Notes under the pieces: model-generated | Seen by the model: the letters and a program-made list of their open reading frames with translations, nothing else | Told to the model about the DNA's origin: nothing | Database searches by the model: none | Assembly (NCBI GenBank): GCA_014799675.1 | Contig: JAAVHM010000032.1 | Coordinates: forward strand, 1-35,677 | Direction: 5' to 3' | Source of the DNA: Ruminococcus sp. | GTDB taxonomy: Bacteria > Bacillota > Clostridia > Oscillospirales > Ruminococcaceae | Length of the DNA: 35,677 bases | Shown: in pieces, positions 1 to 7,165 of the stretch | Layout of the letters: each line of letters begins with the position of its first letter | Numbering within the stretch: the stretch's first letter is position 1 | Made by a program: the position numbers and the translations under genes

Positions 1-450
1 CTTGACGTGGGGGGGAGGTTCTTCCATAATTTTCAAAAGAGCATTGAAAGCCTCCTTTGAAAGCATATGAACCTCGTCAATGATGTAAACCTTGTACCTG
101 CACCGTTCGGCGGTGTAAACAGCCCCGTCCCGCAGGTCGCGGATATCGTCAACGCCGTTGTTTGAAGCGGCGTCTATCTCAATAATGTCGGAAAGAGCGT
201 TTTCCTCCGCGTCGCGGCAGATATCACATTCAAGACAAGGGTTGCCGTCGACAGGATTAAGGCAGTTCAGAGCCTTTGCAAGAATTCTCGCGCAGGTGGT
301 CTTTCCCGTACCCCTCGAACCCGTGAAAAGGTAAGCGTGGGCGGTCTTTCCGCCTACAAGCTGATTACGCAGAGTGGTGGTGATGTGGGGCTGTGAAACA
401 ACGTCGTCAAAGGTCATGGGACGGTATTTTCTGTACAGCGCCTTATACAT
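1..450 (-). CDS. dnaX: DNA polymerase III subunit gamma/tau, N-terminal part (runs off the window)
   Basis: This is the clamp-loader ATPase of the replicative polymerase; gamma/tau subunits load the sliding clamp and couple the replisome. Translating the minus strand from the ATG at 450 gives 150 residues of open frame to the window edge. They begin MYKALYRKYRP, the classic DnaX start. A Walker A motif (GSRGTGKTT, about residue 45) follows, then a zinc-binding cysteine cluster (NCLN..NPCLECDIC) and a Walker B/DExH segment (VYIIDEVHMLS). The start is preceded by AAGGAGTG at good spacing. The gene lies 27 nt downstream of the TPR gene, which in turn follows the SRP RNA gene, so the classic SRP RNA-dnaX neighbourhood of Firmicutes is kept. 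Domain III and any tau extension are outside the window. Family assignment is very secure. Confidence 0.97.
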   Translation of the reverse strand, partial: MYKALYRKYRPMTFDDVVSQPHITTTLRNQLVGGKTAHAYLFTGSRGTGKTTCARILAKALNCLNPVDGNPCLECDICRDAEENALSDIIEIDAASNNGVDDIRDLRDGAVYTAERCRYKVYIIDEVHMLSKEAFNALLKIMEEPPPHVK

Positions 451-477
451 TTCACTCACTCCTTGTATATCCAAAAA

Positions 478-1425
478 TTACCTTATAATTTCATCATCAT
501 CGTCCCTGCCAATACCCGAACGCCGCTTTATGTTGGGGTCTATCTCGTCGTAAAGTCCCACGGACTCCGCAATATTGCAGTAAAAGATCTTAAACCCGTT
601 TATGTCGTCCATGTTGCACATAAGAGCCTTTTTGTAATACTTGTTGCTCTCTTCAAGGTTTTTCATCTGTAAGTACGCAAGAGAACAGCCTCCCAGCGCA
701 AAGGAGTAGTTCTTTCCCTCGTCCACGGACTTTTTGAAATACTCCAGAGCGTTCTCGCTGTCTCCCTTTTTAAGGTAAGCAATTCCAATATCTGTATAAA
801 TAAAATCAAAATAACAATTTCTTTCCAGCAGGACTTTATAGCAGTCCACAGCCTCGTCAAACCTGCCGTTTTGCGTAAGACATCTTGCTTCCAGCAAATA
901 GGTGTCGTTCAGTTTAAGACCGTTGTCAATGGCTTCGCGGAAATATTTCGCGCCGTTGGCAGGATATCCCATAAGCTGGTAACATCTTCCCATATAAAAA
1001 TTCACCACGGAAAGCCTGCCCTCATCCTCTTCTTCCTCCTCAATTTCTTTCAGAGTGTCCAAAGCGTCGTTAAAGTTGTAAAGATGAAGCTCAATAACAG
1101 CTTCTTTGAGCTTTTTGGAATTTCTCCCGCCGCCGAACCTGCCGTACACCATCATTTTATCAAAATCGCCCAGCTCAATGTTCCTCTCGGGGTCGCGTCT
1201 TCCCAGAAAAAGCCATGAAATAAAAGCCACCGCCATAGAAACAAACGCCGCCGCCGCCAAAGGCTTGTAGTAAATTTCCGCCGCCTCGAAGCCCTGCTCA
1301 TCTGCAATAAAATACGCGCACAAAACAACGCCTATAACCACATGAACCGCAAGCCACGGCAAGAAGCCGCTTATCTCGGAAGCCAAACTGAAAGTACGCC
1401 TGCCGCCGTATCCGCGCATAGGCAT
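478..1425 (-). CDS. Two-TM membrane protein with cytosolic-type TPR repeats
   Basis: A 315-residue protein with no assigned function. Two hydrophobic helices near the N terminus (about residues 21-41 and 54-74) form a hairpin anchor. After a charged linker, residues 105-300 carry helix-turn-helix repeats of TPR type, for example NFYMGRCYQLMGYPANGAKY, YKVLLERNCYFDFIYTDIG and ALEYFKKSVDEGKNY. A short Glu-rich stretch (EIEEEEEDEG) precedes the repeats and the C terminus is acidic (GRDDDDEIIR). TPRs are protein-protein interaction scaffolds, so a membrane-tethered adaptor is a fair inference, but the partner is unknown. The ATG at 1425 has a GAGGGTGG site upstream. The gene starts only 27 nt past the SRP RNA hairpin and ends 27 nt before dnaX, so it probably shares transcription with both. 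Confidence 0.8.
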   Translation of the reverse strand: MPMRGYGGRRTFSLASEISGFLPWLAVHVVIGVVLCAYFIADEQGFEAAEIYYKPLAAAAFVSMAVAFISWLFLGRRDPERNIELGDFDKMMVYGRFGGGRNSKKLKEAVIELHLYNFNDALDTLKEIEEEEEDEGRLSVVNFYMGRCYQLMGYPANGAKYFREAIDNGLKLNDTYLLEARCLTQNGRFDEAVDCYKVLLERNCYFDFIYTDIGIAYLKKGDSENALEYFKKSVDEGKNYSFALGGCSLAYLQMKNLEESNKYYKKALMCNMDDINGFKIFYCNIAESVGLYDEIDPNIKRRSGIGRDDDDEIIR

Positions 1426-1452
1426 AGATTACCACCCTCAAAATAAAAATAA

Positions 1453-1578
1453 ATCCGATACATAGGCGTGCAGGCTTGCTGCGGCACACGAAACGTTCCG
1501 CTTAATGCTGCTCGGTTCCCCGCCTGACATGGTTCACGGTGTTCCGTTGCACAGGGCCCGCACACCTATATATCGGAT
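1453..1578 (-). ncRNA. ffs: Signal recognition particle RNA (small 4.5S type)
   Basis: On the minus strand this stretch contains the conserved apical domain of bacterial SRP RNA: ACCATGTCAGGC, then GGGGAACCGAGCAGCA, which holds the GGAA-type tetraloop and the internal loop bound by Ffh. The ends form a continuous 23-bp helix (5' side ATCCGATATATAGG..., 3' side ...CCTATGTATCGGAT) that closes the hairpin. A T-rich tract (TTTATTTTTATTTT) follows the 3' end and could terminate transcription. The RNA directs ribosomes making membrane and secreted proteins to the translocon together with Ffh. There is no Alu domain, so this is the short form. The exact ends are inferred from the helix, so the 5' end may be a few bases off. 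Confidence 0.95.
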
Positions 1579-1598
1579 AAATCCGTTAAGTAATTAAT

Positions 1599-1627
1599 AT
1601 TATACCACACCTTTTCCCTTTTTGCAA
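1599..1627 (-). promoter_or_regulatory. SigA-type promoter of the SRP RNA gene
   Basis: Reading the minus strand, TTGCAA (1622-1627) and a perfect TATAAT (1599-1604) are separated by 17 bp. A start around 1591 would place the SRP RNA within about 15 nt. The TPR gene and dnaX may be transcribed by read-through from it. Confidence 0.75.
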
Positions 1628-1659
1628 GTATTTTTTCAAAAAAAATGCAGAAACGAAAC

Positions 1660-1687
1660 AAGTCCCCCGACAAATGTCAGGGGACTT
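1660..1687 (-). terminator. Hairpin terminator after the RRXRR-like gene
   Basis: AAGTCCCC and GGGGACTT-type arms around the loop ACAAATGT form a strong GC-rich stem between the stop codon of the gene at 1724 and the SRP RNA promoter. In the minus direction the stem is followed by TTGTTTCGTTT, a moderately T-rich tract. It probably insulates the SRP RNA/dnaX unit from the upstream gene. Confidence 0.6.
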
Positions 1688-1723
1688 AGTTTTGCTAAAA
1701 ATTATTCATCACCGTGAGTATAA

Positions 1724-2893
1724 TCATTCAAATGTACCGACCAAACTGTCCAAACCTGTTTTCAAGCCGTTCATAGTCGCTTCGAGCGCACTCTTTTCGG
1801 GACTGCCGTCGGGAGCAGATTCGTAAAGCCACCTTGTATGCTCATAAGATTCCTTTAATTTCTCCCTTACCATCACGTAATCTCCGTTGAAATTCTTCCA
1901 TTTTTCATCGGCTTCAGCAGCAAGTTTGTCGTACTCTTCCGCTTTAGCGTCGGCTTCTGCCGCCAATCTGTCCCATTCAAATTCATCGTCATCATCGTCA
2001 TCGTCGTCATCATCGTCACCGAGTACAGCGCCGCTTAAATTAATGTAATTTCCCCTTTCGGCTAAATCCATTAACTTTTTGACCATGCTGCTGTTTTTTA
2101 TCACAGCCCCGCTTAAATTAAGAAAACAGCCTTCTTCGTTTCCTTGGAAACCGTTCATGTTTCCACCAAACCGTTGTTGAATTTCCTGCCACAACTGATC
2201 GTAGGTCTGATCTTCAAGCTCGGCATAGGCTTCAAGCTCTTTGGCGGGCATAATGGTTTCAACAAAATGAAGCGCATTGAATATGAACGTAACATTGCCG
2301 CTTTCGCCGCTGTTAAACGGTATCTCATAAACTCTGAGAAAACCGTCCTTGGATTTCTTGCTCAACGTTGGCTTGAAACGGCTTCTTTCAAGCGGATATT
2401 CCAGACTGTTGTCCCAATCCTTGCCCTGCATGATTATGAAGCGGGACTGCCCGTCCCCCGTGTTGTTTACGCCGCCCTGCACCGCAAAGCGGAACACATA
2501 GCCGGTATTGGGTTCAAGCTGTTTTTCGCACTTTATCTGCGACCACGTCCAGTTCCAGTCGCCGATCTCAAAGACCTGAACATTTTCTCCGCTGAAATCG
2601 GAAATAAACATTCTGCTGCCTGCATGGACAGCTGGATCGCCGTTCCATGACTGACAATTCTGATCGAATTTAAACTCTCCGGCGTTGAAATTTATAACAT
2701 TACTCATTTTAAAATCCTCCGTATCGTTATTCGCGGACGGAGCATGAGCGCCTTTGAGCAACCTTATCCGGTCGTCCGAGACGTACTCCGCCCGACCGTT
2801 TTTTATCAGTCCCCGCGCCCTTTTCGGGTGCGTCAGACCGATCTGGTTATCAAATTCGTCTGTAACAATAACGTTTTTTGCTATGGGTATCAT
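1724..2893 (-). CDS. Acidic protein with N-terminal RRXRR/PLMP-like module
   Basis: A 389-residue protein of unknown function. Residues 1-50 contain the motif HPKRARGLIKNGRAEYV followed by IRLL. This resembles the RRXRR/PLMP domain found at the start of IscB-type proteins and as a stand-alone module in many Clostridia. Residues 63-260 look like a beta-rich domain (GDWNWTWSQI, NVTFIFNALHFV) that might bind a ligand. Two short LNLSGAV/INLSGAV repeats follow, then an 11-Asp tract (about 300-311) and a charged helical C terminus. I chose the ATG at 2893, where the module begins. A longer frame reaches a TTG at 2992 but runs through leader repeats. A second in-frame ATG at 2707 has a far better ribosome-binding site (GGAGGA, 7-nt spacing), so a 327-residue product lacking the module is also likely. 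No nuclease or transposase motif is visible. Confidence 0.7.
   Translation of the reverse strand: MIPIAKNVIVTDEFDNQIGLTHPKRARGLIKNGRAEYVSDDRIRLLKGAHAPSANNDTEDFKMSNVINFNAGEFKFDQNCQSWNGDPAVHAGSRMFISDFSGENVQVFEIGDWNWTWSQIKCEKQLEPNTGYVFRFAVQGGVNNTGDGQSRFIIMQGKDWDNSLEYPLERSRFKPTLSKKSKDGFLRVYEIPFNSGESGNVTFIFNALHFVETIMPAKELEAYAELEDQTYDQLWQEIQQRFGGNMNGFQGNEEGCFLNLSGAVIKNSSMVKKLMDLAERGNYINLSGAVLGDDDDDDDDDDDEFEWDRLAAEADAKAEEYDKLAAEADEKWKNFNGDYVMVREKLKESYEHTRWLYESAPDGSPEKSALEATMNGLKTGLDSLVGTFE
2707..2720 (-). promoter_or_regulatory. Internal ribosome-binding site and start within the RRXRR-like gene
   Basis: On the minus strand GGAGGA (2715-2720) lies 7 nt before an ATG (2705-2707) in the frame of the larger gene. 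The encoded product would begin MSNVINFNAGEF. The upstream start at 2893 has AAGGGGG almost touching the ATG, which is poor spacing. The internal site decides between a full-length and a module-free protein. Confidence 0.6.
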
Positions 2894-3037
2894 CCCCCTT
2901 GTTACTTTTCTTATTCGGTTTTTGGTAAAAATGTCCTGCTGTTTTTTGTTATGGGTGCCGTCCCCGAATAGAAGCAAGAAATTAAGACGCAAGAGGCAAG
3001 AATTCTTTCCGTTTTTTGTTATGGGTGTCGTCCCCGA
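2873..3037 (-). repeat. Three imperfect 27-bp copies of the translation-initiation region
   Basis: Copies lie at 2873-2899, 2941-2967 and 3011-3037 (period 68 and 70 bp). On the minus strand the copy nearest the gene carries GGGGGATGATACCCATAGC, the actual start. The other two read GGGGACGGCACCCATAAC and GGGGACGACACCCATAAC, so the ATG is ACG there, and all three end in AAAAAAC. The arms AGGCAAG/CTTGCCT and GAAGCAA/TTGCTTC flank the farthest copy and could fold a hairpin around it. Both upstream copies fall in the predicted 5' leader. Confidence 0.75.
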
Positions 3038-3065
3038 CTTGCCTGCTCTTTTTGCTTCTTTGTTT

Positions 3066-3094
3066 ATTATAGCATATTATTTTTCAATTGGCAA
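3066..3094 (-). promoter_or_regulatory. Promoter of the RRXRR-like gene
   Basis: Minus strand TTGCCA (3089-3094), a 17-bp spacer, then TATAAT (3066-3071). Transcription would start near 3058, giving a leader of about 165 nt that contains the two pseudo-initiation repeats. Confidence 0.65.
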
Positions 3095-3275
3095 GACTTT
3101 TTCGCACATTTGTGCAATGTCGTTTCGCACAATTTTTTAAAGAAATTTTGTGCAACCCGCAGAAAAATTTTGGCAAATGAAAAATTACGGGCTCTTGAAT
3201 TGTATTATATTTAGGAACGTGAGACCCGTCCCATACGAAATCCCAAAACACGGAAAATGAAAGGAAATGGTAAAA

Positions 3276-4655
3276 ATGAAAAAAATCTTATGTACCCTTT
3301 TTGCCGCCGCTGTTGTCGCCGCAATGTCTGCAGTAACGGCTTTTGCGGAGGATAATCTTATCTTTATCAAGACCGCGCCCACGCCGAAAGAAGTTACCGA
3401 ATATGCCGAAAAAGAATTTAAGGAACACCCAAACAGAGCATTTATTTTTAAAGGTATCCTTACCGAGGAACAGCAGAAAACGGCGCAGCTTGGCAGCCCG
3501 ATCATTGTAAAGGGAATTTACGATGATGACGATGAAAAAGATTTTATAAGCTGTGATTTTCCTATCATGTGCGGCGGAAAGTTTACCGCATTTATGTCGG
3601 TATCAACTTATGCAGGTATAGGTGGTTTTACTGTGGGTAAGATGGAATTTGAAGACAAGCTGAACAAGCTTGTTACTTCTCCCGCTACGCCTGCGGAAAT
3701 TTACGCCGAGGGCGACAAATTCGGCACAACGTTCGCCGCAGTGGGCGATGAAGTTATCGTACTCCGCAATATGTTCAACGAGGATAAATCCGAACAGATA
3801 GAAGCCCTTAAAAAGCTCCGCTACGAGGATAACCTTGACGAAGAATACGTTATAAACGTTTACGGCTACTCAAAAACTGGCTGGATAACCGTTGACGGCA
3901 GCAAATATTTTATCAGGAAAAACGGAACTCTTGCCACGGGAAACCTCACCATTGGCAGCAAGCGTTACAGATTTGACGAAAACGGCAAATACCTCGGCAC
4001 GTTCACAGGCTTTGTGCGTTCCAGCGGGAAACGCTGCTACTACAAGGACGGAGTAAAGCAGACAGGTGATTTTACAGTAAACGGAAAGCCTTACCGCGCT
4101 GACAAAAACGGAAATATTCTCACGGACGAAAAGCCTGTTTATGTAAAAACCTCACCCGTTCCCGAGGAAGCAGCCGCTTATGCCAAGGATATTTTTGAGA
4201 ACCTCGGCACATACGACCTTACCTCAATCGGTCTTACAAAGGCGGAAGCGAAGTCCGCAAAGCTTGGCAGTCCCTTTGTTATAACAAGCTTATCCTCCGA
4301 CGGCAAGTCCGTTGAAAAGCCGGAAATTTACTACTGCCCTATCCTGTGCGGCGGCGAGACAAGAGCATTTTTAATAGTAAGCAGGCAAGACAGCGGAAAA
4401 TTCGGCTGGCAGTTGGGAATTAATGGTATTGAGGAAAAATTTAACGCTCTCAGCACCTCCTACGGCGACCCTGCGGAGATTTTCTTTGTGGACGGCATTT
4501 GCATAGCCGCAACAAACGCTGGAATGACCGTGCTTTCAAACGTTTCCAATTACGACGCTTCACCGCAGACCGCCGCGCTTGAAAAGTTCCGCAGCAAAAA
4601 TAATTCGGGGGACTTTGTTATCAACGTGTACGGTAATTCAAAGGTGTCTGTATGA
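3276..4655 (+). CDS. Secreted protein with two related domains around wall-binding-type repeats
   Basis: The product has a signal peptide (MKKILCTLFAAAVVAAM...TAFAED, cleavage after about residue 25) and is probably exported to the wall. It contains two homologous domains of about 170 residues. Each begins (I/V)KT(A/S)PxPxE and shares LGSP, CPI(M/L)CGG and a final FVINVYG-type motif. They flank a central block of about 90 residues with choline/cell-wall-binding-type repeats (GWITVDGSKYFIRKNGTLATG, YYKDGVKQTGDFTVNGKPYR). Such repeats (CW_binding_1-like) bind wall polymers or glucan in other proteins. The function of the flanking domain is not recognised. I prefer the ATG at 3276 because AAGG lies about 11 nt upstream; an in-frame ATG at 3267 is only 2 nt from that site. 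It is a single-gene unit ended by the hairpin at 4706. Confidence 0.8.
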   Translation: MKKILCTLFAAAVVAAMSAVTAFAEDNLIFIKTAPTPKEVTEYAEKEFKEHPNRAFIFKGILTEEQQKTAQLGSPIIVKGIYDDDDEKDFISCDFPIMCGGKFTAFMSVSTYAGIGGFTVGKMEFEDKLNKLVTSPATPAEIYAEGDKFGTTFAAVGDEVIVLRNMFNEDKSEQIEALKKLRYEDNLDEEYVINVYGYSKTGWITVDGSKYFIRKNGTLATGNLTIGSKRYRFDENGKYLGTFTGFVRSSGKRCYYKDGVKQTGDFTVNGKPYRADKNGNILTDEKPVYVKTSPVPEEAAAYAKDIFENLGTYDLTSIGLTKAEAKSAKLGSPFVITSLSSDGKSVEKPEIYYCPILCGGETRAFLIVSRQDSGKFGWQLGINGIEEKFNALSTSYGDPAEIFFVDGICIAATNAGMTVLSNVSNYDASPQTAALEKFRSKNNSGDFVINVYGNSKVSV

Positions 4656-4699
4656 TATTTGTTTCATATTTCTGTACTATTTATTAACGATTTATTATT
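4656..4699 (+). repeat. 11-bp tandem array A (4 units)
   Basis: Units TATTTGTTTCA, TATTTCTGTAC, TATTTATTAAC and GATTTATTATT follow one another without a gap, starting at the base after the TGA of the secreted-protein gene and ending shortly before the terminator hairpin. They belong to the same family as the arrays at 7666, 26406 and 34917. Confidence 0.7.
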
Positions 4700-4705
4700 T
4701 CCATT

Positions 4706-4739
4706 TTTCCCGCAGAAATATTTGCGGGAAATTTTTTTT
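4706..4739 (+). terminator. Rho-independent terminator after the secreted-protein gene
   Basis: TTTCCCGCA and TGCGGGAAA form a 9-bp stem with an 8-nt loop, followed directly by eight T residues. This is a strong intrinsic terminator on the plus strand. Confidence 0.9.
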
Positions 4740-4749
4740 GCAAAAATAA

Positions 4750-4778
4750 TTGAAATACGGAAAAAAATATGTTATAAT
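4750..4778 (+). promoter_or_regulatory. Promoter of the 4829-7663 operon
   Basis: TTGAAA (4750-4755), 17-bp spacer, TATAAT (4773-4778). Transcription starting near 4785 would give a leader of about 45 nt ending in CCGGAGGG before the ATG at 4829. Confidence 0.75.
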
Positions 4779-4828
4779 AGATTGTATATTGAAATTTCCG
4801 AAAAATTTTTATCCGGAGGGCTTTTTGA

Positions 4829-6502
4829 ATGGAAAATATAGTCAGATTTGCCGTGAACGACAACAATAACTTTTATAAGATAGAGCTTTCAAAAACCCTG
4901 CTTCATTTTATAGAGTTTGATTTTACATATTTCTGGGAGCAGTGTATCGAGGCGGGACGCACCGCAAGAAAGACGGGACGTCTCCCCCAGAACATCATTG
5001 CCAACTCCAAAGCCATAATCAGCAAGGCTCACCCTTTTATCGAAGCCTGCATAAGCACTGATTACTCCGAGATTGCAACGGATTGTATAATCGAGTACAT
5101 CTGCCACAGCGAGCGCATCGGTCTGGAGGAGCTTTGGGCAAGGTGTATTTCCCCGAAAAATCTTTACGAAACGGCAATTTTCCGCCGCATTTCCGAGTAC
5201 AAGACCAACCGCGCCGCAAACCGCTGGACAAGCATTGTCCGCTTGCAGGAGTACGCGCGGAACAAGGTGGATTTCATTTTCAGCCCCGACGAAAATCAAA
5301 GCGTTATCACAAACGAGACTTTCCGCGTCCGCAAGGAGTATTTTGACCTTGCGGTGTCGGTTGCGGCAAACGAATTGGGCTGTCCCAACGATTCCCTGCC
5401 GACGGTAAAGGTTTTCAGCCCCGCAAATCTTCCCAATGCCGCGTTTGCTATCGGCAAGGTTGCAAAGGGCATTTACAGGCGTTTTTCCGAAGTTCTTGCA
5501 CAGGCGCAGGATATGTCCAAGCTGAAAAACACCGAACATCTCGGCGACCAGCTTGCTATGGAGGCTTACAGTTACATCAAAAATATGCCCCGCCCCGGTG
5601 AGCTTGACATGAAATTCGCTCTTGAAACAATTCGGAACAATCCTCCCCTGCTCTATATGCCCGACAGCCTTAAAGCTGCCATAGATCTGGAATTTGAGCT
5701 TATGTACCAGTGCGACGTGGTTTTCCGCAAATGCGAAAACTGCGGAAGATATTTTACCGCAAAAGACAACAACACCCGCTGCGACAGGGTGAACAGCTCG
5801 GGCAAGACCTGCCGCCGCCAGTACGAGGAGCTTTGCGAGGCAATTGCTCTGGAAACTGCAAAAGCCAACGAGGAGGAACTGAAAAAACAGCGGGCGGAAC
5901 AAGAGCAGCAGGCTCTGTCAGCGGCTTCTGCGGCGACCGCCGCCGAGACACAGACAACGCTTATTCCCGAGCCGCCTAAGCCTGTCCCCGTGGAAATTCC
6001 CAAGGAGACGGAAAAGCGGGGTCAGAAGCTTTACAACGCCCTTTACAAGCGTGTTGGCAGGGGCATTGACGAAAATGAGTTCAAGGAATGGTCGCAGTAC
6101 CTTTCAAATATGAAGCGAAATCTGAAGATAGGCGAGGCGACCCTTTCCCAGTTTGAGGAATTTCTGGATTATTCCGACAAGCTGTATGAAGCGGTAAAAA
6201 TCGCGAGCAAGAACAAGACAACCTATGCGCCTACCGAAAAGCCTTACGGCAAAAACGGAAAGAAAAAGGCGTCCAAGGAAGAGAAAAACGACGAACCCGT
6301 TTCCCTTATTTCCTCGGAGAATGTAGACGTTAAGCCGTTTACGCCCCAGACCTTTGACTCGCTTTCGGACGCTGTTGCCGCATTCGGAGACGGCGAAGAA
6401 AGCGCACCGAAAAAGAAGCCCGTTGAAGTAAAAGCGCCCACATGGGAACGTCTTTCCCGCGAGGACGCATACGGCAAAAACAACGATAAAGGAGAGAACT
6501 GA
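4829..6502 (+). CDS. DUF6076-like protein with a four-cysteine zinc-knuckle
   Basis: A 557-residue protein, first gene of a three-gene operon. The N-terminal 290 residues are mostly helical with no motif I can name. At about residues 301-328 lies a C-x2-C-x12-C-x9-C cluster (CENCGRYF ... CDR ... GKTC), a probable zinc-binding knuckle. This cluster resembles the one in the uncharacterised clostridial family DUF6076, but I give that name only tentatively. A Glu/Gln/Ala-rich coiled-coil-like linker (about 340-380) follows, then a second helical block and a Lys-rich, Pro-containing tail. There is no signal peptide or TM segment, so it is probably cytosolic. A strong GGAGGG site precedes the ATG. 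Its TGA overlaps the next ATG by one base (TGATG), implying translational coupling and a joint role with the 214-residue protein. Confidence 0.7.
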   Translation: MENIVRFAVNDNNNFYKIELSKTLLHFIEFDFTYFWEQCIEAGRTARKTGRLPQNIIANSKAIISKAHPFIEACISTDYSEIATDCIIEYICHSERIGLEELWARCISPKNLYETAIFRRISEYKTNRAANRWTSIVRLQEYARNKVDFIFSPDENQSVITNETFRVRKEYFDLAVSVAANELGCPNDSLPTVKVFSPANLPNAAFAIGKVAKGIYRRFSEVLAQAQDMSKLKNTEHLGDQLAMEAYSYIKNMPRPGELDMKFALETIRNNPPLLYMPDSLKAAIDLEFELMYQCDVVFRKCENCGRYFTAKDNNTRCDRVNSSGKTCRRQYEELCEAIALETAKANEEELKKQRAEQEQQALSAASAATAAETQTTLIPEPPKPVPVEIPKETEKRGQKLYNALYKRVGRGIDENEFKEWSQYLSNMKRNLKIGEATLSQFEEFLDYSDKLYEAVKIASKNKTTYAPTEKPYGKNGKKKASKEEKNDEPVSLISSENVDVKPFTPQTFDSLSDAVAAFGDGEESAPKKKPVEVKAPTWERLSREDAYGKNNDKGEN

Positions 6503-7146
6503 TGGATTTTATTAACGAAACCAACGCTATCACGGGGCTTGCCGATACTATTATAAAGGGCGGCGTGAGCCTTTACAATGCTATAAAATACATCTATTCC
6601 CTGTCGGAAAGCGATTTTTACAACGTCAACATAAAGGACGCTTTCAAGGTGGTGCTGAACAACATCACCGATTCCGACAGCTTGCAGGCGCTTGGCTTGC
6701 GGATAAACGACGTGACCTGCGGCGAAATGCAGAACGACGAATACAACCGCGTTCTGCCCCTTATTGTGTACTCCTTTGCGGTACGTATCCCCACCCTCAA
6801 AACGGTTCGCGTAAACGACGACTGTATGTCGGACGACCAGCTGTACAAGCTTTACAACACCGTTATGGAAAAGGGCGCGGAGAATTACAACGACCTTATT
6901 GCGGAAACTTTCCTTGAAACAAAATACCTTGTCCGAAAGGGCAAAAAGCTTCCGCCGTTTACTGCGGACTGGTACAAGACTTACATCTACACCTGCGTGC
7001 CGTCTCTGGCGGAAATTACCAATAAAAATATGTTTTTGCTGGGATTTTCGGACGTGCTTTTTGCAATGTTTTACTCCTGCCTTGAGGAGGAGCTGAAAAA
7101 CAAAATGCTTGAATACACCGCCGACCTCCCCGAGGAAACAAAATAA
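6502..7146 (+). CDS. Uncharacterised helical protein coupled to the upstream zinc-knuckle protein
   Basis: A 214-residue soluble protein of unknown function. It begins MDFINETNAITGLADTI and is predicted mostly alpha-helical, with many acidic and aromatic positions and two cysteines near residues 74 and 173. No signal peptide, transmembrane helix or enzyme motif is visible. The start overlaps the stop of the preceding gene by one base and is served by GGAGAG within that gene's 3' end, so expression is coupled. The aroK start follows 19 nt after its stop. The pairing with the DUF6076-like protein suggests a complex or a shared pathway, but nothing in the sequence shows which. Confidence 0.65.
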   Translation: MDFINETNAITGLADTIIKGGVSLYNAIKYIYSLSESDFYNVNIKDAFKVVLNNITDSDSLQALGLRINDVTCGEMQNDEYNRVLPLIVYSFAVRIPTLKTVRVNDDCMSDDQLYKLYNTVMEKGAENYNDLIAETFLETKYLVRKGKKLPPFTADWYKTYIYTCVPSLAEITNKNMFLLGFSDVLFAMFYSCLEEELKNKMLEYTADLPEETK

Positions 7147-7165
7147 AGCAAGAAAAGAAAGAAGC

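Noticed and set aside
1726-2893. IscB-like or Cas9-ancestor nuclease because of the RRXRR/PLMP-like module
   Set aside because: No RuvC or HNH motifs follow and there is no omega-RNA-like structure nearby; only the N-terminal module is similar.
2894-2992. Longer version of the RRXRR-like gene starting at TTG 2992
   Set aside because: The extra residues are read from leader repeats, the TTG has no ribosome-binding site, and the module normally starts at the ATG at 2893.
2873-3037. Three spaced 27-bp repeats resembling a short CRISPR array
   Set aside because: Only three degenerate copies. One copy is the real start of a gene, the copies sit in a leader behind a good promoter, and no cas gene is present.
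4889-5902. A 337-codon frame on the minus strand inside the zinc-knuckle gene
   Set aside because: Antisense to a well supported gene with promoter and ribosome-binding site. No domain or start signal of its own.
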